DNA of 64,000 bases from positions 310,001 to 374,000 of the forward strand of contig MU271144.1 of assembly GCA_021432605.1 (NCBI GenBank). The letters are read 5' to 3'. Below are positions 46,124 through 56,402 of this stretch, piece after piece. Numbering within the stretch: the stretch's first letter is position 1; every line of letters begins with the position of its first letter. This stretch comes from Coniochaeta sp. PMI_546. Lineage: Eukaryota; Ascomycota; Sordariomycetes; Coniochaetales; Coniochaetaceae. Under the pieces are notes generated by a model that ran no database searches, was not told the DNA's origin, and worked only from the letters and a program-made list of their open reading frames with translations. A program made the position numbers and the translations under genes.

Positions 46124-46665
46124 ATGAAGCTCGTCAGGTAAGCTATTTTCTACCGGCTACGCCACCCCTACACGGCCAATCCATGCCCCGCGCCTGGCTA
46201 GGTTGCTTCCCCCAGGAGGCCGACCATGCTGTTGTCGTTCGCAAGAGCAACCAGCCACAGCGAAGGACCGCTTGACTAACCTTTCTTTGCTTTTCTCACA
46301 GATTCCTCATGAAATGCGCCAACGAGACGGTAACAATCGAGCTCAAGAACGGCACCATCGTGCACGGCACCATCTCCAGCGTCTCCCCACAGATGAACAC
46401 GGCCCTGCGCAACGTCAAGATGACGCCCAAGGGCCAGGACACCGTGATCCTCGACACCATGAACATCCGCGGCTCCACCATCCGCTACTACATCCTGCCG
46501 GACTCGCTGCCGCTCGACACGCTGCTGGTGGACGACGCGCCCAAGCCCAAGAACAAGGCCAGGAAGGAGGTCGACCGCGGCGCCAGGGCGGGCGGACGCG
46601 GAGGCGGCAGGGGACGCGGAGGACCGAGGGGTAGGGGACGGGGGTTCGGACGTGGAAGGGGTTAG
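46124..46665 (+). CDS. smd1: Small nuclear ribonucleoprotein SmD1
   Basis: Core Sm protein of the U1, U2, U4 and U5 snRNPs. Exons 46124-46137 (14 nt) and 46302-46665, 125 residues, typical length. The protein starts [20 protein letters not shown]; the Sm1 motif covers [19 protein letters not shown] and the Sm2 motif [18 protein letters not shown]. The C-terminal tail is an Arg-Gly repeat ([11 protein letters not shown]...), the usual site of symmetric arginine dimethylation and SMN-type recognition. The intron is 164 nt, with a GACTAAC branch and pyrimidine-rich acceptor. As in lsm2, the first exon is exactly 14 nt and the intron splits the fifth codon after its second base. Confidence 0.96.
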
Positions 46666-47179
46666 GAGTCTCGTGGTGACGAGTTGGTGTCGGTTTTTGC
46701 CCCTAGTGCGGAGGTTGGGAGAGCCAGCTGGGACGCAATTGTGAAACGGGAGACAGATCGTGGGAGGGTCAAGAGCCGCTCAGTTACGCCCAAGGACGAG
46801 GAGCATTCCGAGGCTCTGGACATGTGGTCGGCCTGTGGCTGGTAGTGAGCGAACCAAGGCGGGACAAGAGACCAGCGGTATCTTTTGGCTTATGGAGGGA
46901 TGGAACCAGTACGCTACGCAGCAGTAGCATTGTTATGGCGTTTAGGAAGACGAAAAGTCTCTAGTCAGCAGGAGGGTATCACATGGATTATTGCTGTATC
47001 GACCAAGCATAGGAGAGACAACGGCAGCGCATCTAGAAGTTTACCACACATGACATTCATTCGTTGGGCGTGCTCGCAGTAGGCAGTCACTGCCACCAAC
47101 CGTAGCACATCCCGCATACAAGATTCATAATTATGCCAACAAGATCAACAACCATCCCAGCTGCTCACATCACCGCTAC
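46666..47179. other. Convergent 3' region between smd1 and mtq2
   Basis: About 510 nt between two converging stop codons; it should hold both 3' untranslated regions and polyadenylation sites. No gene seen. Confidence 0.5.
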
Positions 47180-47926
47180 TCAACTCCTCCAAATTCTAAC
47201 AATGCACAACCTCTCCCACCCAGCCTGTCTCCCACTCGTACCCACCGTCTCAGCCCTCCACCCGCCTCCCCACGCCCTAATCCGCTCCTTAACCTCCTCA
47301 GGCCTATTCCCGGCACAGAGCAGCACGTACGCCACCCCCCTCCCGCTCAGCGTCTCAGGTAACGCATCCAGCAACCTCTCCGTAGTCTCCATCCCATCCC
47401 TTCCCCCCGCATACGCCAGCTCCAGCAACCTCGACTCCTCCTCAAACCTGCCGCCCTCCTCCCCTTCTTCCCGGGAAGTCACCGAAGGCAGAGCCTCGGT
47501 GGGGACATAAGGCGGGTTAAACACCAGCACATCGACCTGGCCCCGCTTGAGAGGCGTGGTGAGGTCGCCCTGCACGGCGTCCAGGAACAGTCCGCCCCCA
47601 GCCTCGGATTCAGCCAGGGCTTTCCGGGCCGTCACGGACGTGGCAGAGCACGCGAAGCGGTTGACGTCGACCGCGCACGCGAGGACGTCCGTGTGGCCGA
47701 AGAGGGCGGCCGCGTTGGCCGTGATGAAGGCGACGACCACGCCCGAGCCGGGGCCGACTTCGAGTATCAGCGGTGGTGGGGTGTGGGTGCCGCCGGCGGG
47801 GAACCGGGATTGGAGGAAGGTTTTTTCGGGCTCGGATGAGAGGGTGTCTAGGAGGAGGAAGGAGTCCTCTGCTGGCTCGTAGACGTGGGTGTAGGGCACG
47901 TGGGATGTGTCTGGTGTTGGGAGCAT
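47180..47926 (-). CDS. mtq2: eRF1 glutamine methyltransferase catalytic subunit Mtq2
   Basis: S-adenosylmethionine-dependent methyltransferase that, with Trm112, methylates the GGQ glutamine of the release factor eRF1 (HemK2/N6AMT1 family). Single exon, 248 residues. N-terminal motif VYEPAEDSFLLLD; SAM-binding loop LEVGPGSGVV (about 55-64); acidic motif II in ACAVDVNRFA; catalytic NPPYVP at 137-142, the diagnostic motif for glutamine or adenine N-methylation. The C-terminus is shorter and more variable, as in other fungi. A Glu/Gly-rich insert follows NPPY (SREEGEEGGRFEEE). Confidence is high from the paired EPAEDSF and NPPY motifs. Confidence 0.93.
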   Translation of the reverse strand: MLPTPDTSHVPYTHVYEPAEDSFLLLDTLSSEPEKTFLQSRFPAGGTHTPPPLILEVGPGSGVVVAFITANAAALFGHTDVLACAVDVNRFACSATSVTARKALAESEAGGGLFLDAVQGDLTTPLKRGQVDVLVFNPPYVPTEALPSVTSREEGEEGGRFEEESRLLELAYAGGRDGMETTERLLDALPETLSGRGVAYVLLCAGNRPEEVKERIRAWGGGWRAETVGTSGRQAGWERLCIVRIWRS

Positions 47927-48591
47927 CTTTGGCAGTAGTTAACTGGCCAACGGCGGAAATGGTATGGGCCAAGTCGCAAGTTTTGTATGATGAAGGGACG
48001 ACTGGAGGTGGGGGTGTGAATAGCTTCACTTTTTGGCCTGAAACGGAAATGTGTGCGACTGTTGATTGCCCGAGTGTAAGAGGATTTTTCTTGGGGGCAG
48101 AACTCCACATTCACACGTGATACGGTCATTGTCAGGAGTTAACTTCGACTTGGACTACACGCTGTAAAGCTATGTGTTCTGGAACTCAATCAGTGATTAT
48201 GTGGCATGATGTCCTTCGTTTGTGTGATGGCAAAGGTAGCCAGGCTCTCTTGCTATAGGCCATGTTGCACAGTGGCACGGATATCGCTTCTCTGACATGG
48301 GAAGCTAGGCTAATGCAGACGTCTGTCATTCTCATTCAAGCCACGCACTGGTCCTGATCCAACATCCTTTCCCTGGTCCGATGTGATAATATGTTCTCCG
48401 AAACACTTGAATCGAAGAAAGGAGGACAGAAGCTGCTATCACTTGTGAGGCCCTCACAGAACGACCAGAGGGAATGGGACTCAGCTTCTTGAGGACTACC
48501 TAGACGTCTCGCGTTGTTATCATTGTCAAAGTCGTCCGGAGACAATCACAAGATCTCAGACTACCACCGCGTTCCCAGCTCAGGCTGCCAC
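47927..48591. other. mtq2 upstream region
   Basis: Holds the mtq2 promoter and the 3' region of the small Cys-rich gene. No other element recognised. Confidence 0.4.
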
Positions 48592-48909
48592 TCACATACA
48601 GACACACCCCCAATTAACATCAAACCCCGGATCCGCCCTACTCCCCCCAGTGCCCAGATGAAACCCATGCCTAATGCGCACCACCATCCGTGTCTGGTTG
48701 TAATCGTAGTTACCGTCCAGCGCATGCCGTGGGCAGCTCCCTCTCGGTGCTTGATAGGCATGTACGGGAGGGTGCATGCGCCCGTCGCCGTTGGATTCCC
48801 TCCTCAACGTCTCGCACGTGCTGAAGCCCGCTCCGAAGAAGCACGGCTGCGTGATGGACAGCCAGCGGCAGCCGCAGCGGGGAGAGCGGTAGAGGGCGTA
48901 TTGGCACAT
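48592..48909 (-). CDS. Small Cys-rich hypothetical protein (MCQY family-like)
   Basis: A 105-residue single-exon frame starting MCQYALYRSPRCGCRWLSI. Cysteines fall at positions 2, 12, 14, 23, 31, 51, 101 and 103, so paired metal or disulphide use is possible. There is no signal peptide and no transmembrane helix. The start style (MC followed by a C-x-C/H pattern and an RWL motif) is like several uncharacterised filamentous-fungal proteins, and also like the 38311-38826 gene here. The opposite strand carries a frame of similar length, so composition alone does not prove coding. I favour this strand because of the regular Cys/Trp pattern and ATG position. Function unknown. Confidence 0.5.
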   Translation of the reverse strand: MCQYALYRSPRCGCRWLSITQPCFFGAGFSTCETLRRESNGDGRMHPPVHAYQAPRGSCPRHALDGNYDYNQTRMVVRIRHGFHLGTGGSRADPGFDVNWGCVCM

Positions 48910-49532
48910 TGCTGTGGTCTTGTGGGTATGGAGTCGGTGGTGGTGGTGATTATTGAGGAACGGTGCTGAGTTATGTTAGCATGATCAGAGATAGCCATTA
49001 TATACAGAGAAAAGCAACCTACATCATATGCACAGCGAGCTGCTCTAGTCAACTGTCATTTGGATGTTCACCTCAAGTCAGGCCACAATGACACTGTGTT
49101 CGACTGGACCGTACCATAGTCTGTGATTTCAAAACGCAAGGAGCCACCCAGGACTGGCATCAAGGGAAAGCTGAGTTAGTCTAGGGCAGAGGCAAGAGAG
49201 TGAATCATCAGCGCGGCAGAGGTACGCACCACCACGCCATGACGCACTTCCGCCAAACAAATGTCACCAGCTTCGGCTTAAGCACTGGCAAGCATCCTCA
49301 AGTGTATCACCTCGTACCTAGACAAACATAAAAAGAGAGTGCACATTCAGTCGTGTGGCGGGTTACCAACAGCCACAGGTCTCTCGCCGGACCTGTCTAG
49401 AAGAAGATCATGCTTGCTTGGTATCTTGATAGCCTGTTTTACTCCTCTTAAACAAAAGCAGCACCGCTTGTATTCAACACCTCCGCAGTCCAACGCGACC
49501 ACGAGACCACAGAAATCCACCCCCACAGCCCG
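48910..49532. other. Region between the Cys-rich gene and yvc1
   Basis: About 620 nt with the small gene's promoter on the left and the yvc1 3' end on the right. Nothing further recognised. Confidence 0.4.
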
Positions 49533-52084
49533 TCACTCCTCATGCACACTCTCATCCAAGTCCCGAATCGTCCCCGTCTTGCCCACCCTGGCCTCATCCT
49601 CCTGATCCTCCACCGCATCCGGCCCCTCCATCTCCTCCACCTCCCTGACAAGCTTAGCCAGCAAGCTCTCGATCCTTGCCGAGCTCTCCTCCAGCGCCTC
49701 CAACCGATCCGTGACGTTGCTCTCATCCGAGTGCTCCGTCAGCATGCCGCGGATCTGCTGCGCCAGCCCGGGAAACGCAATGCTGTCCCTCCTACTCGGC
49801 ATCTTCCCGGGCGCCTTGCCGGCGCCGCTGCTCTCCTGCCTCCTCACACTCGGCGGTCTGGCCGGCGCCTCCGCCGCCGGCAGCGCCGGATCCTTGTCGC
49901 CATTCGCGCCGCCGCCCTCCATGGTCGTCTGCCGCGTGAACTGCCGGCGGATCATGTGGACCGTAAACTCGTCATCGGCCGCCACCTCGGCCAGCACGGC
50001 GTCCGGCGGCGGGATCTCGAACACGGTCTCGATGTCGCTGTGGGCCGTGATGCGCCACTTCTCCCAGAACCAGGGCCGGCCCCTGGCGCCCCTCGACGGC
50101 TCGTCGGCGGCCTTGGTCGACAGGTTGCTGCCCGTGGCGGGCCACAGGCCCCTGCGCTCGACCACGGCGATGACGAGCAGCAGCGGCAGGTTGAGCAGCC
50201 GGACGCTGAAGACGTGTATCTTGTGGAACCAGCGCGGGCTCGCGATGAACTTGAGCGGGACCAGGACGACGAGAGCAAGAATGTTGAAGGGCGGCTGGTA
50301 GGCGAAGATTGCGTCGCTCTTGACGCCCTCCAGCGTGAAGACGGCGTGGCGGAACTGGACCTCTGCCGTGGCGTTGGAGACGATGGTGCTGAAGGTGTTG
50401 GAGAGCATCGACACGAGGATGGTGAGGAAGAGGGTGTTGCCCAGGAACGAGAAGGTGATCATCAGGGACGGGCCGAGGAGCCAGTGGAACTCGGTGGAGC
50501 GCTGGATGCCGGTGCCGTCGAGGCCGAACCAGATGTAGATCATCCACTTGCTGATTGTTCTGCGGATTGTCAGTTGTTGTCGAAAGATGATCAAGGTGGA
50601 AGAGTACGTACACTGCCTCATGGCGTCCCTCACCCAGCCACATAAGCGAGAGCAAGAAGCCCAGGAAGCACCTGTCTCAGTGCATTAGCATCCCCCCTCT
50701 ATATTATTCTTATCCTCCGTCTCAACACTCACCAGATAGCAAGCGCAGTCAGCACGGTAAAGTCAGCCATCATCGCCCTCAGACTGACAAACAGCAAGTT
50801 CCCACTCAGCAGATTGAACGCCAGCCTCGGAATCAGCACCGGCGCCCCCATAGCAAGCACATCCAGCGCCTGCTGGCCGGGGGCCAGGGTCCCCGTGCGC
50901 CAGCCGTGGATCCGCAAGCCGAGGTAGCCCAGATAGACCACCGTGAAGGTGGCGTCCAGGAAGCTCCACAGGTTCTGGCTGTACACGCTCCAGCCGTGCT
51001 CCAGCACGGTGGCGAACGTGTCCAGGCTCCAGCCGAAGGCGTAGATGGCAAAGCAGATCTCGAGGTTGCTCAGCCTGGTGGCGTCCCGCTCGGCCATAAA
51101 GGCCACGTACAGGGCCAGCAGGACGCAGAACTGCAGGAGCTCCAGGAAGTTGCGCGTCCGCGGCACGATGAGGCGGTACTGGTTCAGCAGCGGCGCCGAC
51201 CTGGGGTCGTACAGGCTGATGGGCTTCTGCTTGTAGTGGTCCGGTATGATGTCTAGGAAACTGGAGGGTGTGTAGATCACCCGTCCCTCGTAAATTGCAT
51301 CGACTCTATTCTCTGTCAGGCTTCTTTTCGGCTCTCACCCGACTTCTCCCCTGCAATAATCTCTCACATAATATATATATAGAGAAAGAGAGAGAGAGAG
51401 AAAGAAGAGAGAGCGTAGTACTTACACCTTCTGACAACTAGTACTGCTCAAAAACAGCTTGCTCTCCGTCAGAATCGCCACCTCGAGCGCAGGCAGCGTC
51501 TTATTCCACGCCCCCGTCGCCCTGGCCTCCCGACGAATCTCCTCGGGCGCGTTCTGGAATGGCTCGAAGCCCGCGACCAGGATGTGGCTGAGCACCAGCA
51601 GGCCGTCGGGCCCCTCGTTGTCCTCGTTGAAGCGCCTCAGGATCCGGGTGGCGATGAGCTCGCACAGTGTGGCGCGAGTGAAGTGCACGTTCTGGCGGTT
51701 GTTCAGGTGGCTCTGCTCGTTGAGGAACTGGGCGCGGTTGACGAGCAGGCAGTAGACGATGGATATGTCGTCGAGGTCGTACAGCTTGTCGACCAGGGGG
51801 CGCACGACGGAGATGTTGATGCGCATGTCGCGCAGCTGGTCCAGGCTCAGGTAGTCCTCCACGATGGACACGATGTCCCGCCGTATGCGGTGGATGTTTG
51901 TGTAGACCGGCAGATGCGAGACCGGGTTCGTCAGGCAGCTGAACACGGGCTCCGGGTCCATCTGGTGGCTGAAGGCCGAGCGCGGCAGCAGAGGCCGCCG
52001 CTCGGATTCCGTGCTGGACGAGACCCGGACTTGACGTCGGGAGGTGCGGCGTGAGGCCGGCGGCCGGTGGCGGGTGTCGGCCAT
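49533..52084 (-). CDS. yvc1: Vacuolar TRP-type cation channel Yvc1
   Basis: Ca2+-permeable channel of the vacuolar membrane that releases stored Ca2+ on osmotic or other stress. Four exons, 52084-51426, 51305-50733, 50671-50612 and 50559-49533, give 772 residues; all junctions are GT-AG and split codons after the second base. The N-terminal cytosolic domain (about 1-230) includes FSCLTNPVSHLPVYTNIHRIR. Six membrane segments lie between about 235 and 530, and the pore-side sequence WFGLDGTGIQRS follows the short 60-nt exon 3. After the last helix (FIASPRWFHKIHVF) comes a long cytosolic tail with an acidic coiled segment RLEALEESSARIESLLAKLV. Intron 1 (120 nt) is a long TCTC/AT microsatellite. 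The alternative of two genes split at intron 1 is rejected because the junction restores the family sequence KVVDAIYEGRV. Confidence 0.93.
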
Positions 52085-52897
52085 CGGGCTCGGGCCGGAT
52101 AGTCTGCAACGTCAGCCAGGCAAACGTGGCTTGGGTCGGCTAAGATTGCCAAGGGATGCAAGATCAAATTGCTTGTTTCTTTTCTAATGTTTTATTTGGC
52201 TGGTGAATGGGTTTCTGTCTCGTAAGAGATCTTGGCGCGTAGTTCCCCGACTAGGTCTAATGTAAAGCGCGGAGTAAGACTGCTGGGGCTGAATATTGGG
52301 GAAGAGACGCTTGATCTATGGTATGCTATGAGATGATATCATAATTCTTATATATGAGAGAGAGATGAGGTTGCGTTAAGCTCATCAATGGCAATGTTTA
52401 AGATGAGTTGGTTGTTCCGGCAGTCAAGGGGGTTTAACCTGGAATTGCCGCCGGGTTCCAGGTTGTCGGGTCTATTGTGATAGTGCTATGACATCTAGTG
52501 ATACCTAGTGATACCTCGTGATAGGGCTGATAAGCATCGTCATTTCGAACTCATCACCCCCCACTCTCACTTTGCCGTCAAGGTGAAGATGAAGGTCAAG
52601 GTGAAAGGGTAAAGGTATACATTGATTTCCTGCTCATAGTTCTCGAGTGTGAGTTGTGAGGTGTCTCATGCCAGATATATTCGGGATTGAGTTTTCCATT
52701 CTACAATTGTCCCATTAACACCTATATCCCATCCACACACACCTGAACTCCCCAAGACCCGTACCGAATGTAAACGCCAGCCAGCGACGAGCAGAGATGG
52801 ACCTAATCCAGCAAGAACCCTCGATCCAATATGATACACAAGCTCAATTTCAACTCCTTTCTGCCCCTCTCGGACACCAGTCTCCCACCGGGTATAC
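52085..52897. other. Region between rad17 and yvc1
   Basis: Holds the yvc1 promoter and rad17 3' end. A short tandem of TAGTGATACC-like units lies at about 52490-52525. No gene recognised. Confidence 0.45.
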
Positions 52898-55699
52898 TCA
52901 GTCCTCAATATCGTCATCACTCAACACCAAACTCTGCACCGGCAGTTGCGTAACCGCCGCCTCGCTCTTCTCCTTCGCCCGAATCAGCCGCGCCAGCCCC
53001 TTCTTCCTTGGCGTCTCCTCCTCGGTCGGTTTGTCCGTAGCCCACGTCTCACCCCCGACCGCATCCTCGTCTTGCTCTGCCTCGTCATCCTCCGTCGCCG
53101 GCCCGCCGATGCCCTGGAACGTGACCATCTTGTCTAGGTCCCGCACACCCATAGACCCGAAAGAGCAGCGCCTTCGCCTTGCAATCTGCGCCATGTATGG
53201 CAGTCGTTCGAGCAGCATCTCCCTACGGGCTGAGCTTCCTAGAGACAGAAGCGGTGGAGGTGCGGATGACTCCTGAGCATCCGCTTTGGCAGGCTGGCTT
53301 GGCGGCGGCATGGCCTTCGCCTTCTTGGGACTCGCCCAGTCATTCACGCTAATCTGTCGTCCTTTCCCAAACCGAGCCGATCCATTAGTCGTAGCCGTGC
53401 CCGACGGAGGTCCGAGACCCGCATCTTCACCCTTCAATATTCTAGTAGCCCACATGTCCACCAGTCCTTCCAGCTCCTCTTTCGCCCTCCACAGCTTCAG
53501 ACTTGTAGGATAGAACATCTTGAATGCATCGCTCGCCTTCCCCCCATTCGCAGGCTTCCTTTTGACCGGGCTCGGCAGCGAGAAGAGCAGTCCCCTGACG
53601 GCAACCTGGAACGCCATCTCGTCCTGCCTGAGTATATGGCTCCCGGAGTCCTTCCCAAACTGACCGCTCGGGAAGCCCCTCCCGCCAAAGAAGATATCCC
53701 AAGACGGACACATGAGGTCGCTCTCCGACAGCCACTCGACACACTCGTTGACATAGTCGATCGCCGAGTTTGCATCGAGCGGGTTGCTCGGCTCGCAACT
53801 GCCCACGTAGTTCTCGTGCAGAGCCGAGATAAACGTCGCCGTGTCCGTGCCCGTCTCGTCAATCAGCGTGTCCACGCTGACCTCACTCCTCTTCATCCTC
53901 GCCAGATGCGCCCTATGCTCCGGCAGCGTCTCCGCCGCCGCCTCGACGGACCCTCTCGGGTACGGCAGTTCGACGCGTTTGTTGTAGACCACCTTGCCCA
54001 CGGCGTGGAATATCCCCAGGCTCGACTCCCGCTGCGTGATCAGCTCGAGGCTCTCCTGCTCCCCCTTCGTCAAGGCGACGTCCTTCAAGGCCTTCTTCGG
54101 CTTCGTGAGCATGACTTTGGCGCCCCACTCGGCGTCGTCGTCTCCCTTGACCATGAGGAACTCGAGCGCCGAGATGGCGCTCCTAATATCGCCCACCTCG
54201 CCCAGCCGTTTCAGCACCAGCGGTCCCGGCGTGCGCCGCCGGCCGGACCTCCTCGCTTCCTTCTGGACGACGAGCTCTAGCGCCTTGGTCAGCAGCGTGG
54301 GCGCCACCGCATTGAACTCGATCACCGCCGTGCCCGGGTGCCTCGAGATCTCGGGTCCCAGCAGCCGATGCGCCGTGAAGCTGTCTGCTGAAGCAGACGT
54401 GGTCGTAAGCAGAGTCTCGGAAATGATCATTACAATCGGCGTGACGTCTCCCGCCGCCTGCTGCCCAAACGTCGCCAGCGCCGGCGTGCTATTCGCTAGG
54501 AACTGAAGTATGTTGCTCCGGAACGACGTAAGCGCGGTCGACGACCGCATAAAAGTATTCGGAAACTCCTCAATGAGTATAATCTGCCGTTTCGAGCCTC
54601 TCTCCGGGTCTCTTGACGGAGCCGGCATAGAGGTCTGATTATCCGAGTCCGAGTCCAGATCTAGCTGTCCAAACTTGCCGCCCCGGCCGAGAAACTCCTC
54701 AAACTGCGCCGACGCCGACATGTGGCCCTGCGTAGCACCCAGGCTCCCGGCCGGGTTCCGCCACTCCAGAATCTCGCAGCCGAGTTCCTTCGCCAGCAGC
54801 TGCATGGTCGTCGTCTTTCCCGTGCCAGCAGCACCCTTCAGCACCAACAACCTCTGCCGCACGCGACCGGCCAGCACATCCTCCAACCACCTCCTCACAT
54901 CCGCAACCTTCCTCTTGTGCACAGCCAACTCCTCCAGATTAGCAGGCGCGAACCGTTCCGACCACGGCCGCAGGGAGTCATCAGCAACCGCCACCGCCCC
55001 CCTCGACTGCGGCGGCTTCATAAACCTCTGACTGGCCGTCACCGCGCCAGACACAGCCTGCGAGCCCCCCCTGAACCGTTTCTGCGCATTCAGCCCGACC
55101 ACGCTCGACACGGCCGCCTTGTTCACGTCCACGTCGTCCTCTTCCGAGATGGGGTCGCTGACGATATCCTCCAACACGGGGGTCCTCTCCTTCTTCCCGT
55201 TCGCCCTGCCGTTTGTTGCCGCCGCCGCCGCCGCCGCTGTCGCACCGCCATTGACGAGGTTCTTCTGCGCCTGCCGGGAGAACAGGCTCATTATGTCGGC
55301 CGACTTGCCCTTCTCCTCCGTCTTGGCCTTCTTGGCCGGTCGCGAGCGCGGTTTGTCCGGGCTGGTGCTGGGGGACTTGGTGTTGTTCTGCTGCTGCTGC
55401 TGGGAGAACCTGACAGGCGGCTTCAACGTGGTACTCGTATTCGTCGCCGTCGTCGATGTGGTGGCGGAAGCCTGTGATGGTGCGTTCGAGACGGTGCTCT
55501 TCCGCCGCAAGGGACTCGAGGAGGCGGGCGTGGCATCTCTGGTCTCCGCGGCATTCTGCTTCGTGTCCGGGGAGGAGAAGAGGAAGTTTTTGAGCGTGTT
55601 CGCGTTCTTGCCGGCGGTGGGTCTGGGTGCCTCATCGTCGTCGCCGCTGTCCGAGTCCTCGACGACGCGTCGCTTGCGTCGCTTCGACGGCTGCGCCAT
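52898..55699 (-). CDS. rad17: Checkpoint clamp loader Rad17 (S. cerevisiae Rad24)
   Basis: AAA+ ATPase that, with Rfc2-5, loads the 9-1-1 clamp at damaged DNA. Single exon, 933 residues, longer than yeast Rad24 mainly through a disordered 230-residue N-terminus (Ser/Thr/Gln tracts, basic patches, an alanine run near 154-161). The core starts PWSERFAPANLEELAVHKRK; Walker A is GAAGTGKTT (about 289-297), followed by the family stretch EILEWRNPAG; the Walker B equivalent is IILIEEFPNTF, corresponding to the EDLPN of Rad17. The sensor and lid regions follow (GDIRSAISALEFL), then the Rad17-specific helical C-terminal part. The tail is acidic (LVLSDDDIED). The promoter includes a long TG microsatellite. 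Confidence is high from ELAVHKRK plus EWxNP. Confidence 0.94.
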   Translation of the reverse strand: MAQPSKRRKRRVVEDSDSGDDDEAPRPTAGKNANTLKNFLFSSPDTKQNAAETRDATPASSSPLRRKSTVSNAPSQASATTSTTATNTSTTLKPPVRFSQQQQQNNTKSPSTSPDKPRSRPAKKAKTEEKGKSADIMSLFSRQAQKNLVNGGATAAAAAAATNGRANGKKERTPVLEDIVSDPISEEDDVDVNKAAVSSVVGLNAQKRFRGGSQAVSGAVTASQRFMKPPQSRGAVAVADDSLRPWSERFAPANLEELAVHKRKVADVRRWLEDVLAGRVRQRLLVLKGAAGTGKTTTMQLLAKELGCEILEWRNPAGSLGATQGHMSASAQFEEFLGRGGKFGQLDLDSDSDNQTSMPAPSRDPERGSKRQIILIEEFPNTFMRSSTALTSFRSNILQFLANSTPALATFGQQAAGDVTPIVMIISETLLTTTSASADSFTAHRLLGPEISRHPGTAVIEFNAVAPTLLTKALELVVQKEARRSGRRRTPGPLVLKRLGEVGDIRSAISALEFLMVKGDDDAEWGAKVMLTKPKKALKDVALTKGEQESLELITQRESSLGIFHAVGKVVYNKRVELPYPRGSVEAAAETLPEHRAHLARMKRSEVSVDTLIDETGTDTATFISALHENYVGSCEPSNPLDANSAIDYVNECVEWLSESDLMCPSWDIFFGGRGFPSGQFGKDSGSHILRQDEMAFQVAVRGLLFSLPSPVKRKPANGGKASDAFKMFYPTSLKLWRAKEELEGLVDMWATRILKGEDAGLGPPSGTATTNGSARFGKGRQISVNDWASPKKAKAMPPPSQPAKADAQESSAPPPLLSLGSSARREMLLERLPYMAQIARRRRCSFGSMGVRDLDKMVTFQGIGGPATEDDEAEQDEDAVGGETWATDKPTEEETPRKKGLARLIRAKEKSEAAVTQLPVQSLVLSDDDIED

Positions 55700-56402
55700 T
55701 GCGGGGGTGCAATGGGTGTGGCAGCATCTGTTTTGCTGGCCGCGGTGATGACTTGTGTGTGTGTGTGTCTGTCAGTGTGTTTATGTATATGTGGTGTGTA
55801 ATGTGTAGTGTGGGTGTGTGTGATATTGTGTTGTGTGTGTGTGGCCAACAATGATGTTCAGTAGAGGTGAGGAAAGGTAACCTCGTTTAGCTGGAATTGG
55901 GAAGGAACGGACCGATGTTGACGTTAAAGCAATGCCAGGCAGGCAGGCAGGCGCTAAGTCCAGCCCCACGAGCTGGAAGTTTTAGCGGCTCAGCCTTGCA
56001 GGGCGAGGAGTCGAGTTGGCGAGGTAGGTGTGACCCACATTGCTACAGTGGATGGATTGGGCTCCTTCCTCAAAAGCGAGACGGAGAATTGAAGCGAGCT
56101 GGGAAGGAACAAGCAAGAAGGGAAAAAAGAGAGAAGAAAAGATAGAAGGATCTCCCGGCTCATTCGATAAGATAAGGTATCTCTTGTAAGGTACCTGTCT
56201 GGTTGCTAGAGTCACCCAAGTAACCTGGAATCCAAGCTCGTCATTCTTATAATAAATAAGGTAAGTCATACTCATTGCCAACCAGCCCAGTTCATGCATT
56301 CTCTTATATACAATGATTACAAACAATATACTTTTTGTATGGTAGTACACGGCACATCTCCTCCGTTGAGCAGTCTGACCTAGGTAGTAATCTCCCCTTT
56401 AC
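55700..56402. other. rad17 upstream region with TG microsatellite
   Basis: Between rad17 and the questin-oxidase-like gene. Contains an imperfect TG/GTGT tract at about 55756-55850, a CAGG(CAGG)n short repeat near 55935, and AAGGTA motifs near 56170-56262. No gene recognised. Confidence 0.5.
55756..55850. repeat. Imperfect (TG)n microsatellite
   Basis: About 95 nt dominated by TG steps with scattered interruptions, directly upstream of rad17. Confidence 0.75.

Noticed and set aside
49542-50645. 367-codon plus-strand frame
   Set aside because: Antisense shadow of the last yvc1 exon; composition is Arg/His/Leu-rich and featureless.
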